This document shows positions 1 through 8,600 of a stretch of DNA of 24,346 bases, piece by piece. The notes below the pieces were generated by a model. The model ran no database searches, was not told the origin of the DNA, and saw nothing but the letters and a program-made list of their open reading frames with translations. Source of the stretch: Saprospiraceae bacterium UBA2365 (GTDB lineage: Bacteria > Bacteroidota > Bacteroidia > Chitinophagales > Saprospiraceae); the NCBI GenBank assembly GCA_002344345.1, contig DDTL01000104.1, positions 17,980 through 42,325 on the forward strand, in the 5' to 3' direction. How positions within the stretch are numbered: the stretch's first letter is position 1; every line of letters begins with the position of its first letter. The translations under genes were made by a program, and so were the position numbers.

Positions 1-536
1 CGTGAGAAATAAAAAATGGTCTGTCAAAAATAATTCACAATCTAATTTTCAGGAACCTGGATCAAAATCCTGTATGGCACAATTCTACCTCAATTTCCGG
101 CTTTCTCACAGTTCAATTTTGAGAGTCAGTTTATACTACTTATCTATATTACAATACATTACATATATGTTATAACAATTTTTGAAAGTTTAGTACCAAT
201 CTGACCATATATCATAACGGATCAAAAATGAATTGAATAATATAAAAATTGAATACAATTTCTTTGTGCTTCTCTGACAACTTATGTACGCTGTTTCAAA
301 ATAAAATTCATAGTTTTTTGTTGATGATTAATCAATTAAGATTGAATATAAATAAGCAAGTGGTGATTTTTGGGTGAATATTTTTAACTCTTGGTATGAA
401 TTATACCAGGAATCCATATTGGGGCACAAAACTTAATTGAAAGTAAATGGGCGATGGATGCCTTTCAAACCAAATGAGCAATCACCCGATTATGATAAAT
501 TGAAAGGACATATCCGGGGTTTTACTAAAAGAGCTT
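1..536. other. AT-rich region without a recognisable gene
   Basis: No reading frame here has a convincing start, length or composition. It lies downstream of rnhB, whose stop is at 537-539. On the minus strand, positions 25-32 read TATTTTTG, which fits the Bacteroidota -7 consensus TAnnTTTG and could serve a leftward gene outside the window, but such a match is common in AT-rich DNA. No tRNA fold, clear terminator or octamer array was seen. Confidence 0.6.
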
Positions 537-1145
537 TTACTCCAGGATCTGATCAAAGAGTTTGCGGCAAAATCCGGCACGGTGATGTGGGGAAAGTCCT
601 GTTTTCAAAATAGCTTGACGATGCTTAAAGGTCCCATAACCTTTATTATTGAACCAGTCAAATTCAGGATGTTCTTCATGAAGTTTTTTCATCCATGCGT
701 CTCTTGCAGTTTTTGCGAGAATGGAAGCAGCCGCTATAGACGTATAGGTCGAATCTCCTTTGACAATCGTTTCGTGTTTATATCCATCCATTGCATTAAA
801 TCGATTCCCGTCGATCAATAATAACTCAGGCCTGGGATTGAGAATTAAAACTGCTTTTTGCATTGCCAAAATGGAAGCTTGCAATATGTTGATGTTTCCG
901 ATCACATCTACATCCAAACTGACTACCCCGTATGCAATCGCATTTTCCATGATCAACCCGGCCATAGCTTCTCTCTGCCCGGCGGTCAGTTGTTTCGAAT
1001 CCCTGATCCCTTCAACATTCAGATATGCTGGCCAGATCACTGCAGCAGCAAAAACAGGTCCCGCCAATGCACCTCTTCCTGCTTCATCACAACCAGCTTC
1101 CAAAACTCCCTGATGCCTGAAATTCAGCAAAGACATTTTCTTCAT
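537..1145 (-). CDS. rnhB: Ribonuclease HII
   Basis: RNase HII cuts the RNA strand of RNA-DNA hybrids in the cytoplasm. It removes misincorporated ribonucleotides and helps process primers. The 202-residue protein has the normal family length. It starts with the diagnostic GCDEAGRG motif, giving catalytic D20 and E21. The other two metal-binding acidic residues fit D112 (in LLLIDGNRF) and D131 (in VKGDSTYTSIAAASI), followed by the conserved AKTARD stretch. The start at 1145 is ATG; a second in-frame ATG three codons on is also possible. The leader of this gene is not ordinary sequence: the octamer repeat array at 1144-1239 reaches the start codon. The upstream minus-strand gene is the M3 peptidase, but the array and an inserted element lie between, so co-transcription is doubtful. 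The family call is secure. Confidence 0.96.
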   Translation of the reverse strand: MKKMSLLNFRHQGVLEAGCDEAGRGALAGPVFAAAVIWPAYLNVEGIRDSKQLTAGQREAMAGLIMENAIAYGVVSLDVDVIGNINILQASILAMQKAVLILNPRPELLLIDGNRFNAMDGYKHETIVKGDSTYTSIAAASILAKTARDAWMKKLHEEHPEFDWFNNKGYGTFKHRQAILKTGLSPHHRAGFCRKLFDQILE

Positions 1146-1239
1146 GTTCTATTGATCCAATGATCTGATTATCTGATGATCCAATCCAATAATGATCTGA
1201 TGTTGAAATACTATAATATTCAAATGTTCAAAAAATATA
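1144..1239. repeat. Degenerate octamer array A (12 units)
   Basis: From 1144 the sequence falls into twelve consecutive 8-bp units, ten of which begin with AT. Examples are ATGATCTG (1160 and 1192), ATTATCTG (1168) and ATGTTCAA (1224). The array abuts the rnhB start codon on one side and the TIR-flanked element at 1248-1505 on the other, so it forms the leader of rnhB. It belongs to the same family as the arrays at 1512, 19220, 20973 and 22543. The periodicity is seen directly. No function is known to me. Confidence 0.8.
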
Positions 1240-1247
1240 ATTATTTA

Positions 1248-1505
1248 ATGGTGTCCGACAAAATTTAAAAGGATAGAATTTTTTGTTCGAGATTCCTCAC
1301 TTCGTTCGGACCTGTCCCGATCGAATTGGATGAGCATCGGGAATGACAGACAGTTAGTTGTTTAAGTTATGGGGTAGGCGGTGGCATTGCCGCCGCTTAC
1401 CCGATAACCTCCTAAAACCCCTGAATGCCTTGTCATTCCTGACGCTGCGGTCAGGACAGGTCCGAGCGGAGCGAGAAATCTTGTAATTTTTGTCGGACAC
1501 TAGTG
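1248..1505. mobile_element. MITE-like insertion with terminal inverted repeats
   Basis: The core at 1251-1500 is bounded by inverted repeats of 21 bp with two mismatches, starting gtgtccgacaaaa on the left and ending with its complement on the right. Inside, a second inverted pair (about 1291-1317 and 1449-1478) and a GC-rich central hairpin (about 1372-1402, arms around gggtaggcgg and ccgccgcttaccc) make the element foldable over nearly its whole length. It carries no reading frame for a transposase. An identical 11-bp sequence, ataattattta, occurs at 1237-1247 and 1506-1516 and could be a target duplication, though it is AT-rich. The flanks on both sides belong to one octamer array, which fits insertion into a pre-existing repeat. 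The transposase that would mobilise it is not in the window. Confidence 0.7.
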
Positions 1506-1511
1506 ATAATT

Positions 1512-1547
1512 ATTTATTTATCAGATCATCAGATCATCAGATCATCA
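1512..1547. repeat. Octamer array B (tandem CAGATCAT)
   Basis: Three perfect tandem copies of CAGATCAT lie at 1522-1545, followed by the first two bases of a fourth. On the minus strand this reads ATGATCTG, and the array begins right at the TGA stop codon of the M3 peptidase (1545-1547). It is probably the other half of array A, separated from it by the element at 1248-1505. Confidence 0.8.
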
Positions 1548-3671
1548 ACGCAATCCTCTTTTATCCAGCATAGCCATGATATCAGGGGTCTTACCTCTGA
1601 ATTTTACATACATATCCATAGCATCTTCTGTTCCTCCTCTGCTCAAAACATGCTTTCTAAGCCTGGAAGCGAGTTCCTGATTAAAGATATCACCTGTGGC
1701 TTCAAATGCTGCAAAAGCATCTGCATCAAGGACTTCTGACCAGATATAGCTATAATAGCCAGCTGAATATTCACCAGAAAAAATATGGCTGTAGTAAGTA
1801 CTTCTGTATCTGAAAACGATTTCTGGAATCAGCCCTGTCTTTCTGATGATTTCTTCTTCAAAAACTTTGACATCCAGATCTTTCGGGTCTGACAAGGTAT
1901 GATAGTACATATCCAGATATGCGGCAGCAATAAATTCCACCGTATTAAATCCCTGATTGAACTTGGACGCTGAAGTAATTTTTTTTACCAATTCATCCGG
2001 TATGGCTTTACCTGTTTTATAGTGAAAAGCATATTCCTTCAGAGACTCCGGATGAAATGCCCAATGTTCTATAACCTGTGATGGGAATTCTACAAAATCA
2101 GAAGGCGTGGCTGTACCTGAGAGTGATTCATAAGTACAATCTGATAGCATGCCGTGTAAAGCATGTCCAAATTCATGGAACAAAGTTTCCACATTATCCA
2201 AACTCAGTAAAGCTGGCCGGGCATCAGTTGGTTTGTCAAAATTACCCACATTGAACACTACCGGATGAAAGAATTTGCCTCCCATTTTAAATTGTTGAGA
2301 AAAATTATCCATCCATGCTCCACCTCTTTTGCTTTCCCGGGGATAATAATCAGTATAAAAAACAGCTATATGTTCTCCGTTTTTGTCCAATACCTGGTAA
2401 GCTTTTACATCCGGATGATATACCGGAATGTCTTTCAATTCCTTAAATTGGAGTCCCCATAGTTTCTTTGCAACATTAAAAACGCCTTTAACCACATTGT
2501 TAACTTCAAAATAGGGCTTGATCTCTTCTTCATTCAAAGCGTATTTTGATTGCCTGATCTTTTCTGCATAATACCACCAATCCCAGGATTCAAGCTTAAA
2601 TTTATGCCCTTCAGCATAGATCATTTCCTGCATCATACGGCGCTCTTTTTTTGCAACTTTCAGCGCTGGTTCCCAGATCTGATCCAACAATTTGAATACA
2701 TTTTCCGGTGTTTTGGCCATGTTTTCCGCTAATACATAATGTGCATGACTTGCATAGCCTAACAATTTAGCTCTTTGAGCCCTTAACACAACCATCCTTG
2801 AAAGGATTTTTTTATTGTCCAGTTCATCATTGTTATCTCCTTTCATGATGTAAGCCTTATATAACTTTTCCCTCAAATCTCTTCTTTTAGAATAAGTTAT
2901 GAATGGATAAAGACTGGTTCGCTGAATGGAAAACAGGTATTTTCCTTCAGGATATGATCTGGCTTTAGCATCCGCAGCACCCATAGCCCTGACGCTTTCA
3001 GGCAAACCTGAAAGCTCAGCTTCAGTAGACAAAATCAACTCAAACTTATTGGTTTCCTTCAAAACATGATCTCCAAATTCAACTGACAAACCTGAAAGTT
3101 CTTCATTGATCGCTTTAAATTTTTCCTTGTCAGCAGGAGACAGATTAGCTCCTCCCCGAACAAACATTTTATATGTTTTATCAAGTAGTTTTAACTGTTC
3201 ATGATTTAAATTCATTTCATCCTTTAGTTCATATACTTTTTTCACACGCTCAAACAATTGAGGGTTCAAAGTAATTTTATCAGCCTGTCGTGTGAGCAAG
3301 GGATATATTTCTTTCGCCAATTCAGTCATAGTATCGTTCGTCATAGCTTCAGTCATGGCACTAAAAACGTTTACGATCCGTATGGTCAGCTTTCCGCTTT
3401 CTTCAAGTGCTTCGATGGTGTTTTTGAAATCGGGTTGGGCTTTATTATCCAAAATAGCCTGGATCTCCAGATCATGCTTTTTCAAAGCTTCTTCTATAGC
3501 TGGTTTATAATGAACTTCCCTTATCTTGTCGAAAGGTGGTACTTCAAAAGGTGTAGTCCATTCCTGTAAAAAAGGATTAACTGTCAGATCATTGCTTTCC
3601 CCTGAAGGATGATCCTTGCAGGAAGCGATTATCATTGAAAAAATGGTCATACAAAATAATAAATTACGCAT
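1545..3671 (-). CDS. M3 family metallopeptidase, lipoprotein (oligopeptidase / dipeptidyl carboxypeptidase type)
   Basis: This is a zinc peptidase of the thimet oligopeptidase/Dcp family, which degrades short peptides. The zinc site is HEFGHALH (H504, H508, catalytic E505, numbered from the upstream TTG), with the third ligand E533 in the downstream DFVEFPSQ. The Dcp-like N-terminal region (NPFLQEW, then helices) and the C-terminal YSYIWSEVLDADAF block are also typical. The N-terminus is hydrophobic and ends in a lipobox (IASC), so the enzyme is probably anchored in the envelope. I start it at the ATG at 3671 (708 residues); the reading frame opens upstream only at a TTG (3686). A TAnnTTTG element lies about 70 bp upstream. 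The stop codon fuses with octamer array B. The substrate cannot be read from the sequence. Confidence 0.92.
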   Translation of the reverse strand: MRNLLFCMTIFSMIIASCKDHPSGESNDLTVNPFLQEWTTPFEVPPFDKIREVHYKPAIEEALKKHDLEIQAILDNKAQPDFKNTIEALEESGKLTIRIVNVFSAMTEAMTNDTMTELAKEIYPLLTRQADKITLNPQLFERVKKVYELKDEMNLNHEQLKLLDKTYKMFVRGGANLSPADKEKFKAINEELSGLSVEFGDHVLKETNKFELILSTEAELSGLPESVRAMGAADAKARSYPEGKYLFSIQRTSLYPFITYSKRRDLREKLYKAYIMKGDNNDELDNKKILSRMVVLRAQRAKLLGYASHAHYVLAENMAKTPENVFKLLDQIWEPALKVAKKERRMMQEMIYAEGHKFKLESWDWWYYAEKIRQSKYALNEEEIKPYFEVNNVVKGVFNVAKKLWGLQFKELKDIPVYHPDVKAYQVLDKNGEHIAVFYTDYYPRESKRGGAWMDNFSQQFKMGGKFFHPVVFNVGNFDKPTDARPALLSLDNVETLFHEFGHALHGMLSDCTYESLSGTATPSDFVEFPSQVIEHWAFHPESLKEYAFHYKTGKAIPDELVKKITSASKFNQGFNTVEFIAAAYLDMYYHTLSDPKDLDVKVFEEEIIRKTGLIPEIVFRYRSTYYSHIFSGEYSAGYYSYIWSEVLDADAFAAFEATGDIFNQELASRLRKHVLSRGGTEDAMDMYVKFRGKTPDIMAMLDKRGLR

Positions 3672-3739
3672 ATTAATATAATTCAATTTACTTGTAAAAT
3701 TTGATTTGTTAATTGCTGTTTAAATGAGCTGCCATAAAC

Positions 3740-3747
3740 CAAAAATA
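3740..3747 (-). promoter_or_regulatory. Candidate -7 promoter element for the M3 peptidase
   Basis: The minus strand reads TATTTTTG, matching the Bacteroidota -7 consensus TAnnTTTG. It would give a leader of roughly 60 nt before the ATG at 3671. No convincing TTG -33 element stands at the expected spacing, and A/T-rich matches arise by chance. Confidence 0.35.
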
Positions 3748-3799
3748 AAATTCGATCAGCTAATGAAACAGATGTATTAAAACAATTTTTGAGTTTGTT

Positions 3800-4462
3800 T
3801 TATTCTAAATCAGATTTAAAAAGCCTCACCTTCCGGATTTCTGCACCTTTTCGGAAATCTGATATCTCCAGGTTGGTGATCTCACTGTCAACATTGGATA
3901 CATCTCCCTTGAAATCTTCCTGATCCAAAATAAACTGGACTTCCAAAACCGGTGTTTCAATGATAAACATGCCACTGACATAAGTGTACCACAATTTATA
4001 ATCAGAATAAGCTTTTATAAAATCCTCAATAGTCGAGTGCACTCCAATACCTTTTTCAGTCTTGAATTGATCTGAAAAAATAATGATCTCCCCCGTTTTA
4101 CGATTGTATTGCATGGTTTCATAATCAAATTCGGGTTTCAGATGCATCAACACCTTTTCCCGGTCCTTTAAGACATATACTGTCTCTTCATATGGACCTT
4201 CTTCCGTATTTGTAGAAATGGTTTCCCTCGAAATCTGATAAGGTGCTACGGATTCTTTACCTGGAATTGACCTGCCTATCCTGAATTTTCCAACGGATTC
4301 ACCTGTTATCAATTGTTCATCTGAAATCACTACAATTTCTTCAGGTTGCGCCGCCTGCTCTGTTGATTCTTTGGAAGGATTTCTGTTCTGAGCATCATCG
4401 CAAGTGAGGAAAATCAGGGCAAACACAGAAATGGTTATAAAAGGAAATAACTTGTGGATCAT
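3800..4462 (-). CDS. Hypothetical lipoprotein
   Basis: I do not recognise this family. From the ATG at 4462 the protein has 220 residues. It starts with a short basic segment (MIHK), a hydrophobic stretch and a lipobox ending FLTC (Cys 21), so it is probably a lipoprotein. A low-complexity E/Q/S/N linker follows, then a mostly beta-type domain of about 165 residues without Cys clusters or an obvious catalytic motif. A frame extension to a TTG at 4486 would place charged residues before the signal, so the ATG is preferred. It begins 40 bp after the nitroreductase stop on the same strand, and the two are probably co-transcribed. The C-terminal part (IGVHSTIEDFIKAYSD) recalls small periplasmic proteins of unknown function, but that is only an impression. 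Confidence 0.8.
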   Translation of the reverse strand: MIHKLFPFITISVFALIFLTCDDAQNRNPSKESTEQAAQPEEIVVISDEQLITGESVGKFRIGRSIPGKESVAPYQISRETISTNTEEGPYEETVYVLKDREKVLMHLKPEFDYETMQYNRKTGEIIIFSDQFKTEKGIGVHSTIEDFIKAYSDYKLWYTYVSGMFIIETPVLEVQFILDQEDFKGDVSNVDSEITNLEISDFRKGAEIRKVRLFKSDLE

Positions 4463-4502
4463 CTTTCTATGCTTAAAATTACACAATCAGCCTGTTACAA
4501 AA

Positions 4503-5165
4503 TCAGTGCGGCGCAGCAACAACCTGCTTTTTAAAACCGACCGGGTGATTCAACATCGGATACTGGGTTTCTTTTAAACCCAATACTTGTTTAAGTTTCG
4601 GAATGTCCATGGTTGCCCTGGGTACAGTTCCAAGACCTGCAGATGCACAGTAAAGTGAAATATTCTGTGAAACAATTCCGGCGTCAATAGCCGCCCAGTT
4701 CAGCCTCGATGACTCGTCTCCCATTCTGAATCTGGATATATCTGACACCAAAACAACCATCACCGGAACCTGTGCAAATATTTCCTGGCTCCCGGCAACC
4801 GCTTTTCTATGATCACCGCTTGCAACAAATTTCATTAAATGATGATCCGGATCATAAAGATAGACTTTCTCATCCATCAAAACATACAGATCAATATCCT
4901 GTGCATTCAATGCTGAAGAAGCTGTCCTTTTGTCCTGTTCAGGCCTGTTTATACCGTTTGCGGCCCATAACAGGTTGGAAATCTCGGTCAATTTCACCAT
5001 CATTGTGTCAAAATCCCTGGCTGAAGCCCTAACGGCCAATGTTTTCATGAAAGGCAAGCCTCCTTCCTTATCAGGAACCGGCAATTCAATATCCCCACCA
5101 TTTACCTGAGCCTGAATTGATACGGTCATCAACAAAACACCCATCATAACAACTAATTGCTTCAT
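4503..5165 (-). CDS. Exported SagB/ThcOx-type nitroreductase-family oxidoreductase
   Basis: This is a probable FMN-dependent oxidoreductase of the nitroreductase superfamily. The protein has 220 residues. Residues 1-20 form a signal peptide ending SIQAQ, so it should act in the periplasm or envelope rather than the cytosol. Typical features are the N-terminal RASARDF segment (FMN phosphate-binding arginines), LLWAANGINR, the SSALNAQDIDLYVL strand and a C-terminal GLGTVPRATMD block followed by GLKETQYPMLNHPVG. The SagB-like subgroup is named for dehydrogenases that oxidise azolines in peptide toxins, but there is no precursor peptide, cyclodehydratase or transporter nearby, so a toxin role is not supported. 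Its neighbour is the hypothetical lipoprotein 40 bp downstream. A TAnnTTTG element lies about 26 bp upstream of the ATG. Confidence 0.85.
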   Translation of the reverse strand: MKQLVVMMGVLLMTVSIQAQVNGGDIELPVPDKEGGLPFMKTLAVRASARDFDTMMVKLTEISNLLWAANGINRPEQDKRTASSALNAQDIDLYVLMDEKVYLYDPDHHLMKFVASGDHRKAVAGSQEIFAQVPVMVVLVSDISRFRMGDESSRLNWAAIDAGIVSQNISLYCASAGLGTVPRATMDIPKLKQVLGLKETQYPMLNHPVGFKKQVVAAPH

Positions 5166-5190
5166 CTTTTACTTCATTATATCTGGACTT

Positions 5191-5198
5191 CAAAAATA
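5191..5198 (-). promoter_or_regulatory. Candidate -7 promoter element for the nitroreductase
   Basis: The minus strand reads TATTTTTG, matching TAnnTTTG, about 26 bp before the ATG at 5165. The position fits a short leader. No clear -33 TTG is present. Confidence 0.4.
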
Positions 5199-5358
5199 GA
5201 AAAAAATACTATGACTGGTAAAATAACAGCTTCAAAATAAAAGAGATCAGAAAATATGTATCATCGAACATCTTTTTCCTTGTTTTTCAATTGAAAAATT
5301 ACTGGATTCTCTTCAATTTATCATTATTCCGGAAAGTCACATAAAACTGATAACCCCC

Positions 5359-5406
5359 AAAAAAAACCACCTCATGTATGCTGATTCCTCTGCACAATTG
5401 AGGTGG
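5359..5406 (-). terminator. Intrinsic terminator after the glycogen locus
   Basis: On the minus strand, CCACCTCA (5406-5399) pairs perfectly with TGAGGTGG (5374-5367), followed at once by eight T residues (5366-5359). The 24-nt loop is long for a standard terminator, and the stem sits 200 bp after the last gene, so the 3' end of a small RNA is an alternative. The orientation matches the upstream glycogen genes. Confidence 0.65.
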
Positions 5407-5604
5407 CTTAATATTTTATACTATCTTTAATGAGCCCGTTAGCAACCCGGTATTCATTTGTCTTTGACAAGAAAACAACAAATCCAGGCTTGATAAACCA
5501 TTGAAAAAAGAAATATACAAAATCTAAATAACTGTTCCAAAAGCGAGCAAAACGAAGCATTTGGTCATATCCTTCAATGACAACTTAACCATACCAACCC
5601 TTGA

Positions 5605-8600
5605 TCAAAGCCATTTAACCAACGGAAAGTCCATCCTTGAACTCAACAACGGATGTTTCGGATATAGCCTGAAAGCATAGTTGTGCATTCCTGCCCGGTG
5701 TAAAGGAAATGAGCATTTGTAAGTGATCTGGTTCTCCTCCGAATAGACAACCTTGAGTTGTTCAACCAGCTCAACGATATATTTTCCACCATTGTCTTTG
5801 GATCCGATCACCACTTCAATACCAATATCTTCCTTGTTCAAACCAGGAATTTCCACGGTGATTTCAGCCAAAAATTCCTGATCGATCTCCAATGGAATTT
5901 TATTCGAATCAAGCAATCTGGTTTTGACAACTTTGATCTGATCCCAATGTTGCTTAACTTTCTGCTTCCAGTCACTCAAGTCCAAAGCGTTTCTGTAATT
6001 ATCAGCTTTCATGGATGCAGAACTGACTCTCAAAGGCAAATAATACTGTTTGTAATAGTCATTGATCATCCTTTGCATCGTAAAATGCGGGCAAATCATT
6101 GCGATATTATTTTTGATCATCTGTACCCATTTTACCGGAATGCCATTCTCATCAAGATCAAAGAATTTCACCGAAATATCATTGAGTATCTTATCATAAA
6201 TCTTAGCTGCATCGAGTTGATCCTGAGATTCCTGGGATTCAAATCTCCTCCTTTCTTCCAGAGACCATCCAGCACCTTCACGGAATCCTTCTGCCCACCA
6301 TCCGTCCATGACAGAGAAGTTGAGTACACCGTTTAGTATAGCCTTTTCTCCGCTGGTTCCTGATGCCTCCAATGGCCTTGTAGGCGTATTGAGCCAGACA
6401 TCTACTCCGGTCGTCAACAATTTACCAAGGGTCATATCGTAGTTTTCAAGGAAAAGAATTTTTCCTTCAAATTGAGGCATCCTCGAAATTTCAATGATCC
6501 GCTTGATCAGATTCTGACCTTCAACATCTTTTGGATGTGCTTTGCCTGCAAATAAAAACAATACAGGTCTTTCAGGATTGCTGACGATCGCTTCCAGCCT
6601 GTCCAGGTTGGTGAAAAGTAATGTTGCTCGTTTGTAGGTAGCAAAACGTCTGGCAAATCCAAAGATCAGCGCATTTCCTTTCAGATTATTCCTGAGTTTA
6701 AGCAAAACTTTCGGATTGTTCTGATAATAGTTGAGGTTGGTGTCAAATTTTTTGAGGACTTCAGAAAACAGTTTTTCTTTGGCTTTCAATCGGTTGTCCC
6801 AGATTTCCTTATCAGAAACCTGGTATATTTTTTCCCAATGTTCCGCCAATGTCTGCTCTTTCTCAAAATTCTCACCGAATGCCTTTCTATATGTATTTTT
6901 CCAGATTTCATCTGTCCAGGTATGATAATGCACACCATTGGTTACATAGCCTATATTGATTTCATTGGTAAAATATGCCGGATACATGGATTGGAACATC
7001 TCTCTGGACACTCTTCCGTGCAATCTGCTCACCCCGTTTACTTCTCTTGACATGTTGGTAGCCAGAATACTCATGGAGAATTCTTCATTTTTATCGTTTA
7101 CGTTGGCTCGTCCAAGTCCAATGAAAGTTTCCCAATCTATGCCCAGATAATTCGGATAATGCCCCAGATATACCCTCAAAAGATCTTCTTTGAATTTGTC
7201 ATGTCCTGCCGGAACAGGCGTATGTGTTGTAAACAAGGTTGAAGCTCTGACCACTTCGAAAGCAGCATTATAATCGAGTCTTTGAGTTTCAATCATTTGC
7301 CTGATCCTCTCGATCCCGATAAAGGCAGAATGACCTTCGTTGCTGTGATACACATCAGGATTGATATTCAGTTTTTTGAGCAGCCTGATACCCCCAAAAC
7401 CAAGTAAAAGTTCCTGCTTCAGACGGTGTTCTTTATCGCCTCCGTATAAATTGTGCGTCAGAGACCTGTCTTCTTCCTTATTTTCTTCCACATCTGTATC
7501 AAGCAAATACAAAGGAATGGTGCCGACCATAAGTTTCCAGACCTTGGCAGTTACAATTCTGCCAGGGAAAACCAGGTTTACAAACATCCAGCTACCGTCA
7601 GCTTCTTCAACGGGTGTAATAGGCAAATGAGAAAAATTCTGCGCTTTGATCGTTGCGATCTGATCTCCGGCAATGTTGATCTCTTGCTTAAAATAACCAT
7701 TTTTATACAGCAAACCGATGGCGACCAGGTTTTTGTTGGAATCACTGGCCTGTTTGAGATAATCTCCTGCCAATACGCCCAATCCGCCTGAATAACTTTT
7801 TATACTGGTATGTAAACCATATTCCATACTGAAATAGACGATTTTGGGGCACTCTTTATTGATTTCCCTTGCCATATATTCCTTGAATTCGCCATGGATG
7901 TCATTCAGTTCCTTTAAAAATGTCTCATCTGAGATCAATTTATTCATGGATTCCATTGACAGCGTTTCCAATCTTTTGATCGGATTTTCCGTTCTCAGAT
8001 CTTCTCCTCCGATGGAATTCATCAGTTTTTTTGCGCGGTCGTTCCATGACCACCATATATTGGTAGTCAAATCTTTAAGAGCTATCAGAGCCGGCGGAAA
8101 TTCAGTTTTCACCAACAATTGTTTCCAGTTGGGTTCAAGATGTTGCACCTGAGTTCCTGCTTCATAACTTACCTGAATGGTTGGCAATGCCAGTTGCTTC
8201 TTCCTGTCCTGAGAATTGAGCAATGCAATCTCCCAGGCTCTGAAATAATTATTGGCAAGGTGTTTCCAATGAGCAGCTTCTGCAATGTCACGTGCTGTCT
8301 TACTGATCTTATTGGTATCGCTGGTTGCTATAAAATAGCGTATTGCTTCAGCGATGACTTTATTGGTTCCGTTATTGTTGTTGTAGTTGCGATCAATTAC
8401 AGTCACCGCTTTTTGCTCTGCACCAAAATTATCGATCACCCATTTCCCGAAACCTGCAAGTTTGGTGGTCAACGTGGGAATTCCAAAGGCTGCACTTTCT
8501 AAAGGAGTGTAACCCCAAGGCTCATAATAAGAAGGGAATACGGTATAATCCATGGCCGACAGGAAGTGATAGTAATCGAGTTGAAACACCCCGTCTCTTC

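Larger units (their letters stand above)
5166..5604. other. Intergenic region between the glycogen locus and the nitroreductase gene
   Basis: This 439-bp stretch holds the candidate nitroreductase promoter at 5191-5198 and a hairpin terminator at 5359-5406, oriented to end transcription from the glycogen locus. The 200 bp between the fusion gene's stop and that terminator contain no coding frame that I can support. They would form a long 3' untranslated region. Confidence 0.6.

Noticed and set aside
330..343. 14-mer AATCAATTAAGATT also present at 24154-24167
   Set aside because: It is AT-rich and short, and the flanks do not match. It is most likely chance and not evidence for attachment sites.
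1520..1547. CRISPR-like tandem repeats near 1.5 kb and 19.3 kb
   Set aside because: The units are 8 bp and directly abutting with no unique spacers, and no cas genes are present.
3672..3686. Upstream TTG start for the M3 peptidase
   Set aside because: An ATG five codons later gives a normal lipoprotein signal peptide with a basic residue right after the start.
4463..4486. Upstream TTG start for the hypothetical lipoprotein
   Set aside because: It adds eight residues before the signal sequence; the ATG at 4462 yields a standard lipoprotein signal.
4503..5165. SagB homologue as part of a peptide toxin (TOMM) biosynthesis cluster
   Set aside because: No precursor peptide, YcaO cyclodehydratase, protease or exporter lies nearby, and the protein has a signal peptide, unlike biosynthetic SagB enzymes.
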